Positions 14,895-26,803 of a DNA stretch of 64,000 nucleotides are shown one piece after another; position 1 is the first letter of the stretch; every line of letters begins with the position of its first letter. The notes below the pieces were generated by a model that was not told the origin of the DNA, searched no databases, and worked only from the letters and a program-made list of their open reading frames with translations. Made by a program: the position numbers and the translations under genes. The stretch lies in NCBI RefSeq assembly GCF_017591435.1, contig NC_059286.1, positions 516,001-580,000 of the forward strand, in the 5' to 3' direction. The DNA comes from Portunus trituberculatus (lineage: Eukaryota; Arthropoda; Malacostraca; Decapoda; Portunidae).

Positions 14895-16376
14895 TTAGGA
14901 CAGTTCAAAATCTCTCAGATATACAGGAGGCCGGCGGTGATGGACAGGGCGAGCAGTAGTCTCCACCACCAGCTGGCTGTCACCTGCATCACCGCCCACT
15001 GCCTCCTCAACCTCCTTGGGGACGTCCTCCATCGCTTCCAGGACATCTTCTTCTGCACTTCCTTCCTCCTCGGGCTCATCTGAACCCCAGGAGAAACTAC
15101 CAGGGCCGTGGTAGCGCCACAAGCGGTCCGCGTGCACTACCAACGTCCGCTTGTGACCTCTCCTGATCTTGTAAGTGACCGCCGAGGGCACGGCCACGAC
15201 GATATAGGGCCCCTCTCAGGGGCCCTGCAGCTTCGGCGAGAGGCCACGCCTGCGTCAGGGGTTGTGTAGCCACACCCTGTCCTCCTCTGCATACCTGGCG
15301 TCTCGCATGCGGCGGTCGTACAGCCCCTTCATAGCGCGACTCACCGTCCTCAGCTTGTCGCGCACCTCACGATGGGCCTCCGCGAGCCACTCCTGCAAGG
15401 CGGCGGCGAAGCCCGAGTCCACAGTAGGGAGATGCACGTCAGGTGGGCGCCCGGTGGCCAAGTCCACGGGCAGGCGGAGCTCCCGACCAAACATAAGGCA
15501 GGCGGGAGTGTGCTCGGTCGCCTCGTGCACTGCGGAGCGGTAAGCCATCAGCATGGCGGGCAACTTAACGTCCCAATCGTCCTGCCCCTCCCCGCATTAC
15601 TTCGCTAGCTGCTGCAGAAGGGTCCGGTTGAACCTTTCCACCATCCCGTCACTCTGGGGATGGAGAGGCGTGGTCCGAGTCTTGTGTATCCCCAGCAGAA
15701 TGCAACACTCGCTGAAGACACGAGACTCGAATTCCCGGTCCTGGTCACTGTGCAGCTCGGCTGGCACACCAAAACGGGCGAAGAATTCACTCATTAACAC
15801 TTCTGCCACCGTCTTTGCCTCATGGTTCGGGAGCGCATACGCTTCAGGCCACTTTGTAAAATAATCCATGGCCACACATATATAACGATTCCTACGGGGC
15901 GTAACGGGAAACGGCCCGGCTATATCAACAGCCACTCGCTCCATGGGCGCTCCCACTGTGTACAACTGCAACGGAGCACGGTTTCTGCGGGCGGGCCCCT
16001 TCTTAGCACTACACACGACGTCACACGCCCTGCACCACTCACACACGTCACTTCGCATGCCCACCCAGTAGCAGCGTTGGCGGAGACGGTGTAACGTGCG
16101 CCGCTCACCCACATGACCGCTCGTCACTCACCCGTGCAGCTCTTTCAACACCTCAGCACGTAAGGCACAGGGCACCACCACTAGCCACGCACCACTCCCA
16201 ACACACCCAGCCGCTTCCCAGCGCTTCACCAACACTCCCCGCTCGTCCACTCGCAACGCCTCCCACTGGTCAGCCAAGCACTTAGTGGCAGGGCTCTCCG
16301 CTGCCACTTCTATCCAGCCAGGCCGTTCGCCACCAGCCTCCAGCCAGCGGACAATGGGTGCGAGATCGGGGTCCAT
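14895..16376 (-). pseudogene. Gypsy integrase region
   Basis: Integrase in pieces: 16128-16376, 15597-16127, 15255-15563 and 14895-15197. The zinc-binding HHCC part (HVGERRTLHRL, CEWCRACDVVC) is near 16010-16120. The catalytic triad is visible as D in AVDIAGP, D in HSDQDREF and E in DGMVERFNRTL (15630-15960). The C-terminal part has VWLHNP (~15260) and a short acidic tail ending ELS. A stop after KELHG (16128), another after QQLAK and a frameshift near 15200 break it. It would insert the cDNA into the genome. Confidence 0.85.
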
Positions 16377-16379
16377 GCG

Positions 16380-17760
16380 CTACGCCGCCCGCCACCACTC
16401 ATCGCACTCAGCGGCACCTGCAGGCACCCGCAAGCGACGGCATGTGAGGTTTGAAGGGGCGCCAGGTGAGTCGGCCTCACGCGGGCGTGGACGAAGGGCG
16501 TCTGGCTCCTTAGCAAAGCAGTGTGAGCAACCTGCCTCACACGGGCATCGGCTCAGGGAGTCAGCGTTGCCATGCACACGCCCAGGCCGGTGCACGACGC
16601 GGTAGTTGAACTGCTCCAACCGGCCCAGCCACCGCGTTAACTGTCCCTCCGGCACCTTCAGCGACTTCAACCACTGCAGAGCGGCGTGATCGGTGCGGAC
16701 AGTGAACTCAGCGCCGTAGAGGTACGGGTGGAAGTGTTTCAGCGCCTTCACTACTGCTAGCAGCTCTTTTGGGGTTACACAGTAGTTGCGTTCGGGCTTG
16801 CTAAACTTGGCGCTGTAATACGCCACCACATGCTCCTTCCCGTCCCTCACCTGTGACAGGACCACCCCGACGCCTTCAGCAGTGGCATCGGTGTCCAACA
16901 GGTATGGCAGCTTAGGGTCAGGGTAAGGCAGCACTGGCGCCTCCGTCAGCGCCTTCTTCAGGCCCTCGAACGCGGCCTGACATGCCTCGTCCCACTGGAA
17001 GTGTGCCCCTTTCCTGGTCAGACGGTGCAGAGGGGCAGCCACTGTGGCGAAGTCAGGCACGAAGCGGCGGTAATAGGTGCACAGGCCCAGGTAACTCCGC
17101 ACCTCAGCCACACTGGAAGGGACCGGCCAGTCTGCCACTGCCGCCACCTTCTGCGGGTCCGTGTGCACGCCCTCCTGGCTCACCACGTGCCCCAGGAATG
17201 GCACCTCAAGCTGGAACAGGAGGCACTTCTTAGGGGCTGAGCTTGAGATTAGCCTTCCTCAGGCGCTGCAGAACCTCCTCCAGCCGCGTCAGCTCCTGCT
17301 CGAAGGTACCCCCGAACACGGTGACGTCGTCCAGGTATACAAGAGCCGTCTTCCACTGCAGTCCGTCCAGCACCCCTTCCATGAGGCGCTCAAAACAGCC
17401 AGGGGAATTGCAGAGGCCGAAGGGCATGACGTTGAACTGCCACAGCCCCTGCCCGAACGAGAAGGCTGTTTTTGGCTTGTCCTCATCCGCCATCTTCACC
17501 TGGTGACAGCCCGACTTCAGATCCAGGGTGGAGAACCAGAGGATCCCCACCAGAGCGTCCAGCGTGTCGTCAATCCTCGGCAGGTGGTAAGAATCCTTCA
17601 CAGTCACGTCATTCAGCGCTCGGTAGTCCACACAGAAGCGCTGTGAGCCGTCCTTCTTCTTCACCAGGACTACAGCTGACGACCACGGACTGTCTGACCG
17701 TTCTATCACCCCCTGCGCCTCCAGGTCATTGACTGTGTGCTGCATCTCTTCACGGCGGGA
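16380..17760 (-). pseudogene. Gypsy reverse transcriptase and RNase H
   Basis: RT occupies 17230-17745: DSPWSSAVVLVKKKDG, FCVDYRALN, LDLKSGCHQV, FNVMPFGLCNSPG and the catalytic VYLDDVTVF. After a one-base shift near 17215, PFLGHVVSQEG and the connection domain follow (16380-17204), then RNase H with LDTDATAEGVG, PKELLAVV, VRTDHAALQWL and GNADSLSR, which supply the usual acidic residues. RT begins right at the junction with the inserted piece (about 17757), so its N-terminal fingers are separated from protease. Confidence 0.88.
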
Positions 17761-18380
17761 GCAACTATGACTCTCTTAAGGTATCCTAGGCCTACTGCAA
17801 CTAGCAGTACCTAGGTAAAAGTACCTTAGCTTTGGCTAATTATCCACTGTCCTTACCGTATGGCACTCGTACAGCAATGGGGTATGCCTAGGCACTTACC
17901 CTTAACAGCTTCACTAATCCGGTGCTTCCCGGCATGCTGTGGTCCATTATCCCTGTATGTCGGGGCCGTCGGCCGATTTGCTGGTGACCGGATGCAACCC
18001 ACTACTTCCGGCTCTCTGTAGTCGTTACCGGCGTTACCGGGATGACGGCCCGTGGTGTGTGGGGTATGGCACTTCCTATCCCAATACATGCCACGGGTGC
18101 ATGGCCTTAAGGTTAAGATGGGTACACGGGTGGTGGAGATCCCAATCCCCCCATGGGATGTGCTCCCGCTGGTGATTGTTGCCCTGCCAGCGGAGAGAAC
18201 TCCCTGAGGTGCTTAGCAGTGAGCATTATCCTGCGAATACTACTAGATCATAGCGGTGGGCCCTAATGTTGGGTAGCCAGGCCGCCGGAGTGGGGGTGGC
18301 GTCCCCATCTCCGAATCCCTTGGAGTGTCAAATCTCCTCGTGGTAGGCCTCTCCTGGTCGTGCCCCCCCTAAAAAGGGGG
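17753..18380 (+). mobile_element. Insert beginning with the 28S rDNA R2-site motif
   Basis: Positions 17753-17781 read GGCGGGAGCAACTATGACTC followed by TCTTAAGG. I recognise this as the conserved 28S rRNA sequence just upstream of the R2 retrotransposon target, with one mismatch. The match to 28S ends at the R2 cleavage position and unrelated GC-rich sequence follows up to about 18350-18395, where Gypsy coding resumes. This is what the 5' junction of an R2-type element plus co-copied 28S flank would look like. No R2 protein motif is visible, so the element type is an inference. The right border is approximate. Confidence 0.4.
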
Positions 18381-19330
18381 TGTCCGTGAGAGAGTAAGCT
18401 ATAAGCTGCTCCCCCACCGTCCTCTTCGGAGGCGCAACATGACGAGGCGGGCACTTGATGAGCGCACTCGTCCCGGTGTTGATGGTGTGCTTGACAAGCG
18501 ACGTGCGGCCCAGATCCAAGTCGCCCTGACTGAACACATCAGCATGGCGACTAAGGGTGTCACGCATCCGCTCCGTCTGCGCCTCAGTCAGGTGGGTGGC
18601 ACTCTGCTGCGCCAGGTCCTCCAGGAAGCCCGGCAGCAGGCCCGCCACACGCGGCCGCTCTCCCTGCCACCGCGCCTCGGTCTGCTGCACCTCTTCACAC
18701 GCCCCAACCGGCGTGCCGGCGGGTATATTTCGAGCCTTGTCAGAGAAGTTAGCCAGTAACACAGTGACTAACTCCTCCCCCGCTCCTACGAGGCTCCTTC
18801 CAAGTGCCACACCGTCAGCCAGCCGCAGGTCACTCACAGGCTCCACCAGACCCTCGGTCTCCTTCATCACACGTGTTAAACGGCACTGAACGCGGGCCTC
18901 GGTACGTGGGGGCAGCCTCAGTCGCTTCGCGGTAACTACCTCGGCACGCCTGACTCCACGAAGGATAGGCACGTCATGGCCACGTACCGTCATTCTCTTC
19001 TGCCTGAAGTCAACACAGGCATCCATCTTCGTCAGGTAGTCATATCCCAGTAAACACTCCTCGTCCAGGTCAGCGACGAAGACTGGCATGTCTTCCTCCA
19101 CGCCACCTACACGCCCACGAGCATTCACCGGACCCTGCAGCGACATGCAGTCCCCCGTTACTCCACACAGCTGTTGAGGCGAGTCTGGCAACCACTCAGT
19201 CTCCACCAGCCCTGGCTGCACCAGCGTGTGATCTGCGCCGCTGTCCACAGTCATGCGACACGGCCTCCCGTCCACGGCGCCTCTCACCTGCGCGCTGCCA
19301 ACGGTGTAGTGACACTTCACACAAGCCGGG
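18380..19330 (-). pseudogene. Gypsy protease and pol N-terminal region
   Basis: The open frame 18328-19419 holds a retropepsin-type domain: RMTVDSGADHTLV with the D-S/T-G active site (~19240), a central stretch, and CLLGYDYLTKMDA (~19040). Downstream is a linker, then KCPPRHVAPPKRTVGEQ (~18410), the start of the RT palm region in Gypsy elements. The frame then runs into the foreign insert and stops. It would process the Gag-Pol precursor. Confidence 0.8.
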
Positions 19331-20700
19331 GCACTGTAGTTTTGTCCAGCTGAGAGGCGGCCCCTGCCTTCAGCCTGTAGTCGTTTCCCGCTGACACTAC
19401 CTCCTTCGGGCTGGGACAAGTGCTGGAGCGGTGTCCAGCCCCGCCACAGTCCTCGCAGCAGGGCTGAAAGGCGACACGATCAGGCCGGTCGAGAGAGCCC
19501 TTAGCACCGCCCGCCGAACGCTCCCGGGCTCGCCGCACGTGACGCTGGCCTCCTCTTCACTTGACCCTTGCGTCCTTTCACGTCACTGCGGTGCCAAGCA
19601 AAGGTAGACAGGGAGCTCGCAGTCTGCATGAAGGCCTCAAACTCCATTGCACGAGCCAAAGCCACTTGCACGTCAGCTGGGTGTGCCTGCCTCACATAAA
19701 TCTGCAGTTGGTGGTCCACCAAGGCATCCAGGAAGGCATCACGCGCCAATATGGTGACCATTTCCTCACCGGCCGTTGGGTACGCCCTTGTCACCAGTGC
19801 CTCTACGTCGTGGGCCAGCTGGGACAACGTCTCGCCCCTCTGCCTCGTCCTCTTCTTCAGCTGGGCACGATACACTTCAGCCTGGTGGCGGTGCCCGAAG
19901 CGACGACGCAGTGCCTCAGCAATGTCAGGGAAGGAGGCACGCTGCGTTGGCGGGAGGTGGCCAAAAACCTCAATAGCTGGACCCCTGAGAGCTGTGGCCA
20001 GCTGCAAGGCCTTCTCAGCCTGGTCCCAGCCCTGTGCAGCCGCCAGCAGATCAAACTGGGCAGCATAGGACTCCCAGGCTACCTTACCGCCGTACTCGGC
20101 AGGCTTGCGACACTTGAAGCGGGGGAAAGGCGAGCGAGGCGGTGAGGGTGGAGGTGACAAAGACAGCGTGCGCGCCATGCCGGACGGGGAAGCGAGAGAA
20201 GATGGCGGGAAACTTGACGCCAACAAACCAAACCCGCGTTTCCCAAAGGCCGCGAGGCCGCTGGCGGCCCCCCAGAAGCCCTCCACGGGCCCGCTGCTCC
20301 AACAAGGCCCCAGTCCCTGCCCACGGCATCAGGAGGGGCAGAAGCGACACTCCCAGGGCTCCCGAAACACCCCTTGTCGGGCCACGGGCACCCCACCATA
20401 TCCGGTTGGCGCCAAACTGCCTCACTCCTTATGTCTCTCACCTCATCCCGCAGCGCCTGCAGGTCCTTCTCCAGCTCGCCCTTCACCGTCTGCAGGTCAC
20501 CCTTCACTGCCTGCAAATTCTGCTCCAGTTCACCTCGCACACTTTCGCAGGAACGATCGGTGTAATCCTGTGCCTCCGTCCGCAAGGAGCCCAGGCTAGA
20601 CTGCAGCACCTCCATCAACTGCTGTTGATGGAGGTGGGCAAGAGTGCTCTTATACCCACTCCTCCACTCTAAGCAGACTTCCAAATTGCGAGCAGAGGAG
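19317..20700 (-). pseudogene. Gypsy gag
   Basis: Upstream coiled coil (SCESVRGELEQNL, LEKDLQALRDEVRDI, ~20440-20550), then a capsid-like core (FKCRKPAEYGGKVAWESYAA, LDALVDHQLQIYVRQAHP, 19500-20140) and a zinc knuckle CCEDCGGAGHRSSTC (~19440, C-x2-C-x4-H-x4-C) in another frame. Frame shifts lie near 20290 and 19500. Gag would assemble the particle and package RNA. Confidence 0.8.
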
Positions 20701-20750
20701 CGCGAATGCCAAAAATTAGAAATAATAGTGGAGGAGTGGGGAACAGACAC

Positions 20751-21068
20751 TTTTTTTTTTTTTTTTTTTTTTTACGGTAAGGCCTATAGCGCCTGTAGGC
20801 ACACTTGAAGAGTGTATGGGAAGCACTGTTCAGCTTCCGCCCATTAGTGACACAGGCAATTTCATTTATATTGGTACCCATATTAGGGCCCATATCACCG
20901 CCCAAGCTCATCTTAAGTATAACCACCTAGAACCTGGGTATCATGGTGATATGTAGGTAACTTTAAACCACTCGACAAATGGCAAAGTGTTTTAAGGCTG
21001 TACGTGGTGGGACTCGAACCTACACGTGGACGTCTGTCCGATCCCACGCTCACCACCTTATCCACTAT
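20751..21068 (-). repeat. tRNA-derived SINE with poly(A) tail
   Basis: On the minus strand the head (from ~21065) has an A-box-like TGGCATAGTGG and a B-box GGTTCGAGTCCC. A ~220-bp body follows and the element ends in a poly(A) run (T at 20751-20773 on the plus strand). It separates the truncated 5' end of the Gypsy element from the 5' end of I-like copy B. Confidence 0.8.
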
Positions 21069-22428
21069 GCCACCGCCTCCCTCCCTATGCTACCGACCTT
21101 GTGATTCTGAACTGCCAACAGATGCTCGTTGCCTACCAGAAACGTTGGCAGCTCAACCCAGCAGACACAGAGTCACGGGATGTCATGGTTACTGTGGCTC
21201 GACATCTCACGGATCTGTAGCAGCAGGAAAGGAAGAAGTACTGGGTCTCCTTCCTGGACAAGGTGCACAGGACCCAGTCCCTCCGGAAGAAGTGGCGTCC
21301 GGGGCAAGTCCAGACGATAGGTGTGTGACCCCGATTCTGCAGGCAGGGCACGAGAACTCGTCTTGCAGTGGAAGGAAGCCTCATCCTTCTCTGGCCTTCC
21401 TGTGGAACACCAGGAGGCGCTTGATCAGCAAAGGCCACGAAGGATGGAGTTGATTTGCCACAGTGTTTCCCTGTTGGATGACACCTGTGTGCCTATCATG
21501 CATGACAAACTCTTCTCGGCAGTCAAGTTGGGCAAGTCAACAGCTGCTGGCAAGGATGGCATCACTTATGATATCCTCAATGCTCTCCTGGAGGTAAAGG
21601 TAGACAACCCTATCTTGGATTTATTTAACATGTCTTTCACTGCAGGCAAGCTTCCCACTTTTGGAAAACAGCCATCGTCATCCCAATCCCCAAAGATGAT
21701 GGCACCTTTCGCTGGTGAGCTGTCTGTGTAAGATGATGGAATGGGTAATTCTGAACAAGCTTATATACAAGGTGGGCCATGTACTCTCTGGCAATATACA
21801 TGGCTTCATAAAAGGTCACTCTACAAGTCATTGTTTTGTTGAGTGTCTTATAAATAAGGATGCTACCTGCAGAGCTTTTGTCGATCTCAAGGGTGCCTTC
21901 GACAGGGCCAACAAAGATGTTATTATGGAGGAACTCATTCCCAAAGGTGTCAAAGGTAGATTATTAGGATGGATCAGGGACTATTTGTACAATAGAATAG
22001 TACAGGTTTGGTTTCAAGGTACAGTCTCCTCTAAGGAAGTCTTCGAGCTTGGAACACCACAGGGTGGAGTCCTTAGTCCAATGCTGCCTCTGTCTGCCAC
22101 GGCTAGCACCACTTCGGCGGCTAGCAAACAGGGGCCTAGGAGCTGGCATTCCAGTCCTAGGAATGTTCTATATATCTCATACGTTCCCTTATTGATTATG
22201 CCGCCGCTGTTTTAATACAGTTTAGTGCCACCCAGCTCCGTCCCCTAGAGCTTGTTCAGAATGAAGCCATGCAGATAATCTTGGGATGCCCCAGGACTGC
22301 ACGGATTGAAGTCCTCAGAGCTGAACTGCACCTGCCGAGTATTATGTGTAGGGTACAGGAAATTACTTGTCGCACAGTTAGTCGTATGCTATGCATGGAC
22401 TCTGACTCTCTGAAGGAATCACTGAACC
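21069..22428 (+). pseudogene. Copy B ORF2, RT part
   Basis: RT motifs in broken frames: GKDGITYDILNALLEVKVDNP (~21550, shown in part), DLKGAFDRANKD (~21890) and GTPQGGVLSPM (~22060). About 270 bp around the YADD region is missing relative to copy C (after 22085). The thumb region then continues to the hAT-like insertion at 22429. Confidence 0.8.
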
Positions 22429-22440
22429 TAGGGTTGCCAC

Positions 22441-23133
22441 CTCCACCTCCTAAAAATACGGAACGCATTAGCTGAAGTTGGAACAGTGATGGCGGGTAGA
22501 AAGTCAATCATATTGACAAGGCTTAAAGATAAGTACCCTGTATTAGATGGAATTCAAGGATATCTTGACTAAATGTGAGGATATATTGCAAAATACGTTC
22601 ATCAGTCAAGTTATCAGTAATATATTTTTGAAACTACATGTGTCTGTATAAATTCTAAAGAATGACACTGAAAAATAGTATTTTTCTCTTAATTAAAGAA
22701 AAAAAACTCATTTGGAGAAAACAGTAGCTACTTAGAATATGAATGAATCATAAATATAGCCATTACTTATACATTTTCCAAGTGTACAGATCCTGCAGAC
22801 GTAGCCATGTTCAAAACCAGGTACCTAACAGGGATGAGACATAGGCATGGCACAGCACAGCAGCAGTGTTCTCCGCCCCTCTCATTTCTAGACTGACAGT
22901 CGTTGGTGAATGGTGATCAAGGATTCTAGGGAGGATATACGATTTCAATGGGAGGGCTGGAGGAATTGATTAGGGAACCTCGCTTCTAACAGATGGCGCG
23001 CGGGTCGCAGGTAGCAAGGGGGTGAGGGATGGGGGGGTCCATCAGTGGGGGAGGATGAGCGCCGTTACAAGATTCAAACAGTCAGTCACAGTCATTCACG
23101 AGAATGAGCGCAAGGCACATCAACCATTATCCT
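22441..23133. other. Non-coding left interior of the hAT-like element
   Basis: AT-rich to 22800, then mixed. No open frame with recognisable motifs was found. Confidence 0.5.
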
Positions 23134-23824
23134 CCTCCGCCTGGGCCACACCACGCCCAGTGCTCACTTGCATCGTCTACGTCTGTCTTGTGATCCCTTC
23201 TGCCCTTGGTGTAGGACTACCCCTGAGGCCATGGAACATTTCCTGCATCAATGCCCACGCCTCCTCTCTCAACATACTGCATTACGCTCCCGGCTCTCCG
23301 CCCTGGCCATCACAACACTCGACCTGCCCACCCTCCTGGCGGCCTCAGGCGTCCACCCCAACTGGCAACCTGCTGTCCTTCGCCTTACTTGTGCCTTCTT
23401 GAGGAAGACCAGCCAGCTACCACGCCTGTGATACCCACACAGGACTACCCCATGGCTCATAAGGATCCATAGATCTTCGTGGCTTCTTTTCAATCCTTAT
23501 GAGCCCTGGGGTAGTCCTGTGTGGGTATCACAGGCATGGTAGCTGGCCGGTCTTCCTCAAGAAGGCACAAGCAAGGCGAAGGACAGCAGGTTGCCAGGAG
23601 GTGGACGCCTGAGGCCAAGAGGGTGGGCAGGTCGAGTGTTGTGATGGCCAGGGCGGAGAGCCGGGAGCGTGATGCAGTATGTCGAGAGAGGAAGCATGGG
23701 CATTGAAGCAGGAAATATTCGATGGCCTCAGGGTTAGTCCTACACCAAGGGCAGAAGTGGTCACGAGACAGTCGACGTATGCGATGCAAGTAAGGAGTGT
23801 AGTATGATATGGCCCAGGCGGAGG
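23134..23824. repeat. Palindrome of two I-type LINE 3' ends, tail to tail
   Basis: The left arm (23134-23466) encodes, on the plus strand, the C-terminal zinc motif CPWCRTTPEAMEHFLHQC and LPRL-stop of an I-type ORF2. The same region occurs near 31960-32197 in the I-type element at 25503-32284. The right arm (23493-23824) is its reverse complement at about 90% identity. The spacer is only 26 bp. The right arm has small in-frame deletions relative to the left, so the two are not a trivial copy artefact. Confidence 0.85.
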
Positions 23825-23835
23825 CGGGCAGAAAA

Positions 23836-23838
<3 letters not shown>

Positions 23839-23919
<81 letters not shown>
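23839..23919. repeat. (AT)n microsatellite
   Basis: About 80 bp of AT next to the right palindrome arm. Confidence 0.97.
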
Positions 23920-23922
<3 letters not shown>

Positions 23923-24400
23923 ATGTTTTATTTGCCTTTTAAGTTCATAACCACGAGAGAATGCAGGGAAAAATAAGGGGTGGGGGAGGAAGCATGGGAG
24001 AAATTTCAAGGTACTCCTAACGTTTTCTATGAAAGTACTCGCTTCTAACAGATGGCAGCACCGTCACTGTCCTCCAAACTTTAACCCACACCACAACTTC
24101 CTCTCTGTATATTCCTTGATGGTGATGGACCGTGGAAGCGGAGTGAGATATTACGTGTACTGTTCACGTAACACACAGGTGGCACGACAAACCCCTAACA
24201 AACTCATATATTTTTGTGAACTGGCTATGTATTTGTTTCAGTATTTGGTCACGATGACTTATTGATATATTTCATTTGCTTGACTATTCATACAGGCAAA
24301 TACGGAACAAATGGCGTTCCGTATTGGTTCAATACGGAACGCAGTATTTCACGCTTCAATATGGAACGGTTCCGTATTTTAAGGGACAGGTGGCAACCCT

Positions 24401-24684
24401 AACTGAACCCCCTCTATCATGATCCTCACACTCCTACAGCACCATACCTCAGGAAGATCTTGGGAGTACAGTCAAACCTCGCCCAACACGACAGTTACGT
24501 TCCTGAGCTCGTCGTGTACGGCGAGATTCGTGTTCGGTGAATAACTGAACCCCCTCTATCATGATCCTCACACTCCTACAGCACCATACCTCAGGAAGAT
24601 CTTGGGAGTACAGTCAAACCTCGCCCAACACGACAGTTACGTTCCTGAGCTCGTCGTGTACGGCGAGATTCGTGTTCGGTGAAT
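24401..24684. repeat. Perfect 142-bp tandem duplication at a nested junction
   Basis: 24401-24542 and 24543-24684 are identical by eye. Each unit contains the end of the hAT-like TSD, a piece of copy B and the left terminus of Tigger b, so the duplication is younger than both insertions. Confidence 0.92.
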
Positions 24685-24813
24685 AATAGGCCCTATGGGA
24701 AATGGGGATTATGTTCCCAGATCCTCCCCTCAAAAAATGTTTCTACCAAAAAAGCTGAAAAAAAACAAGCACACATTTTATCTAATGTATCTAAAGGTAC
24801 TAGTACCTTTAGT

Positions 24814-24934
24814 TTATTTGCTGGTTGGAGAGGGCTTGAAATATGAAGTGATGGGCCTCTGACAGGCAGATGCTTCTATATGGCATAAAGTCTCCTTGTA
24901 GGACAAAAGAAACTCCTCAACACCCCTCTTGAAC
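24814..24934 (-). pseudogene. Tigger b transposase C-terminal end
   Basis: Minus-strand frame FKRGVEEFLLSYKETL then RPITSYFKPSPTSK and a stop at 24814-24816. The Y-K-E and FFKP-like ending is shared with the Tigger at 56334-57775 (SIYSFFKP). The upstream part lies across the nested insertion at 32567-32701. Confidence 0.6.
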
Positions 24935-25626
24935 TTACCGTATTTTACGGCTTACAAGACGCACTTTTTTTCCTAAAAAAAATACCCTGAAAAATACTAG
25001 TGCGTCTTCCAAGATGAATGTTGTATTGTAAGGCAGCATCCAACCTCAAGTGAGCTTGGACACTTGACAGATAGCGACCTGGATTTGTATGTTGAGTCAT
25101 TACATTATGATGTTAGCTTAAGTACCATTTAATTTAGCCTTTTATATTATGTAAACTCAGTACTTTGGTGTTACAAGTATTTCCAATACCATAATCCTTC
25201 CTGCAGCCTACTCAGCGTGTGGAGAAAACGGGCCGCTCCCTCGTCTCATTGCAACACACACACGTACATGCACACATCACACACACCAAGTGCATTTACA
25301 CCTTTATTAATAGAACATCCAAGTGGCTTACTCATTCAAGCAAGAGTCAAAACTCCACTTGTGAATTGTATACACATTGATAAAGCCTATGAAGCACGAC
25401 TGCAAAATAAAATCAATACAAACTGCAGCACTGACGCGTTCGGTTTCGGCGAACGGACAAGTAATTCCGTAATGTAAACAACAGGTCCAAAACATGCCGT
25501 CGAGCATCATCTTTGGCCGCCCCGTCAAATCCTCAACAAGGAGTTAGTAAGTGAAGCATGACCCAGGCGTGTCTTGTTTACATGTCCGCGTGAGCCTTTA
25601 CATCACACGCCGATACCACGTGAGAC

Positions 25627-26564
25627 CAGGGCCCATTGAATTATAGGGTCCCGCCACGCGCAGGACTGGGTAGCCGTGGGCGGGACCAAAGCTCTGTGAC
25701 GTCACGGGGAGCTCTGCTGGGAGGTGCGCGCGCTCTCTCTCTCTCTCCGTCAGTCTTTTTTCAATTCCCACTCATTCTCCTATCCCCGTTCATTTCTCAG
25801 TCTATTTCTATCTCTGCGTCAGTCGTTTTCCATCTCCATCATTCTCTACTCCCCGTTCATCCATAAATCCATCTCTCTCTCTCTCTCTCTCCGTCAGTCT
25901 TTTTTCAATTCCCACTCATTCTCCTATCCCCGTTCATTTTTCAGTCTATTTCTATCTCTGCGTCAGTCGTTTTCCATCTCCATCATTCTCTACTCCCCTT
26001 TCATCCATAAATCCATATCTCTCTCTCTCTCTCTGTTATGTATATTGCAATATAAAATGTAAGGAAATTAAGTACCGTAGTAGCAAAGTTCAACATGTAT
26101 TATGACATGAGATTATTATTTACATAAAATGGAAACTATTCTTTCCTTATTCCTTATCATTTACATATTACATAATATTCCTTATTTATAAAATATAGAA
26201 GCTATTCTTCCCTTAGTACAAAGCATGCTGTGGGTAAGGGTTGAAGAGAATAACACACAGACAATTGTAAGCAAATAATACGTAATTTTATATCTTTACC
26301 CACGCTAGAAGCAAAACAAGGCATGGTAAAATAAACTCCATTCACTAGGCGGTGGGCTTCGGCGAGCCAGTGCGAGCGGAGCCAAGAGCGGAGCCAGGGA
26401 ACCCAAATTGGGTCGCAGAGACGAACGTGTGTGTACCCATGCCTGACGCAAACTGATCCGCGGTGACATGCTCAACCATCGAGCTCCCCGTGACGTCACG
26501 GCTTGCGCCAACAGAGAAAATTTCCAGACCCTCCACGACTCGACCCTACATTCAATGGGCCCTG
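25627..26564. mobile_element. Non-autonomous hAT-like element, 8-bp TSD
   Basis: Ends CAGGGCCCATTGAA and TTCAATGGGCCCTG are inverted repeats. Both sides are flanked by CGTGAGAC (25619-25626 and 26565-26572). 938 bp, no coding capacity. The interior has a 144-bp tandem duplication (about 25735-26022) and an AT-rich right half. The 8-bp duplication and CAGGG start fit hAT; the P superfamily also makes 8-bp duplications. Confidence 0.88.
25735..26022. repeat. 144-bp tandem duplication in the hAT-like element
   Basis: CCGTCAGTCTTTTTTCAATT occurs at about 25747 and again at 25891, followed by the same CT-rich sequence. The two units differ at few positions. Confidence 0.88.
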
Positions 26565-26803
26565 CGTGAGACGACCGCCGCAACAGCAGCACAGCCGTCA
26601 CAGCCGTCAACAGTGGTCATGAAAAATTAACCTCTGCCTTGACTCCCTCTCCCAACTTTCTAAGGGAGGCTCGTGTCTATAGAAGACTCAAGGAAGAGTT
26701 GGCAACAGCGGGCACTTCTAACACTTTCCACACAAACCCCACTAGGTTCTTGTTGATCAAAGCTCGCCCTACGGGTCGCTGAGCTGTCTGTGCCAGGGTT
26801 GCC

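Larger units (their letters stand above)
22429..24401. mobile_element. hAT-like element in copy B, 8-bp TSD
   Basis: Termini TAGGGTTGCCACCT and AGGTGGCAACCCTA are inverted repeats, flanked by the 8-bp duplication ACTGAACC (22421-22428 and 24402-24409). The uninterrupted sequence in copies A and C has one copy of this site. Subterminal repeats of the type ATACGGAACG occur at both ends. No transposase was recognised; the interior carries a palindrome of retroelement 3' ends (23134-23824) and an (AT)n tract. An 8-bp duplication suggests the hAT superfamily. Confidence 0.85.

Noticed and set aside
20990..21068. Second tRNA gene on the minus strand
   Set aside because: Only A- and B-box similarity; a body and a poly(A) tail follow, so it is a SINE head.
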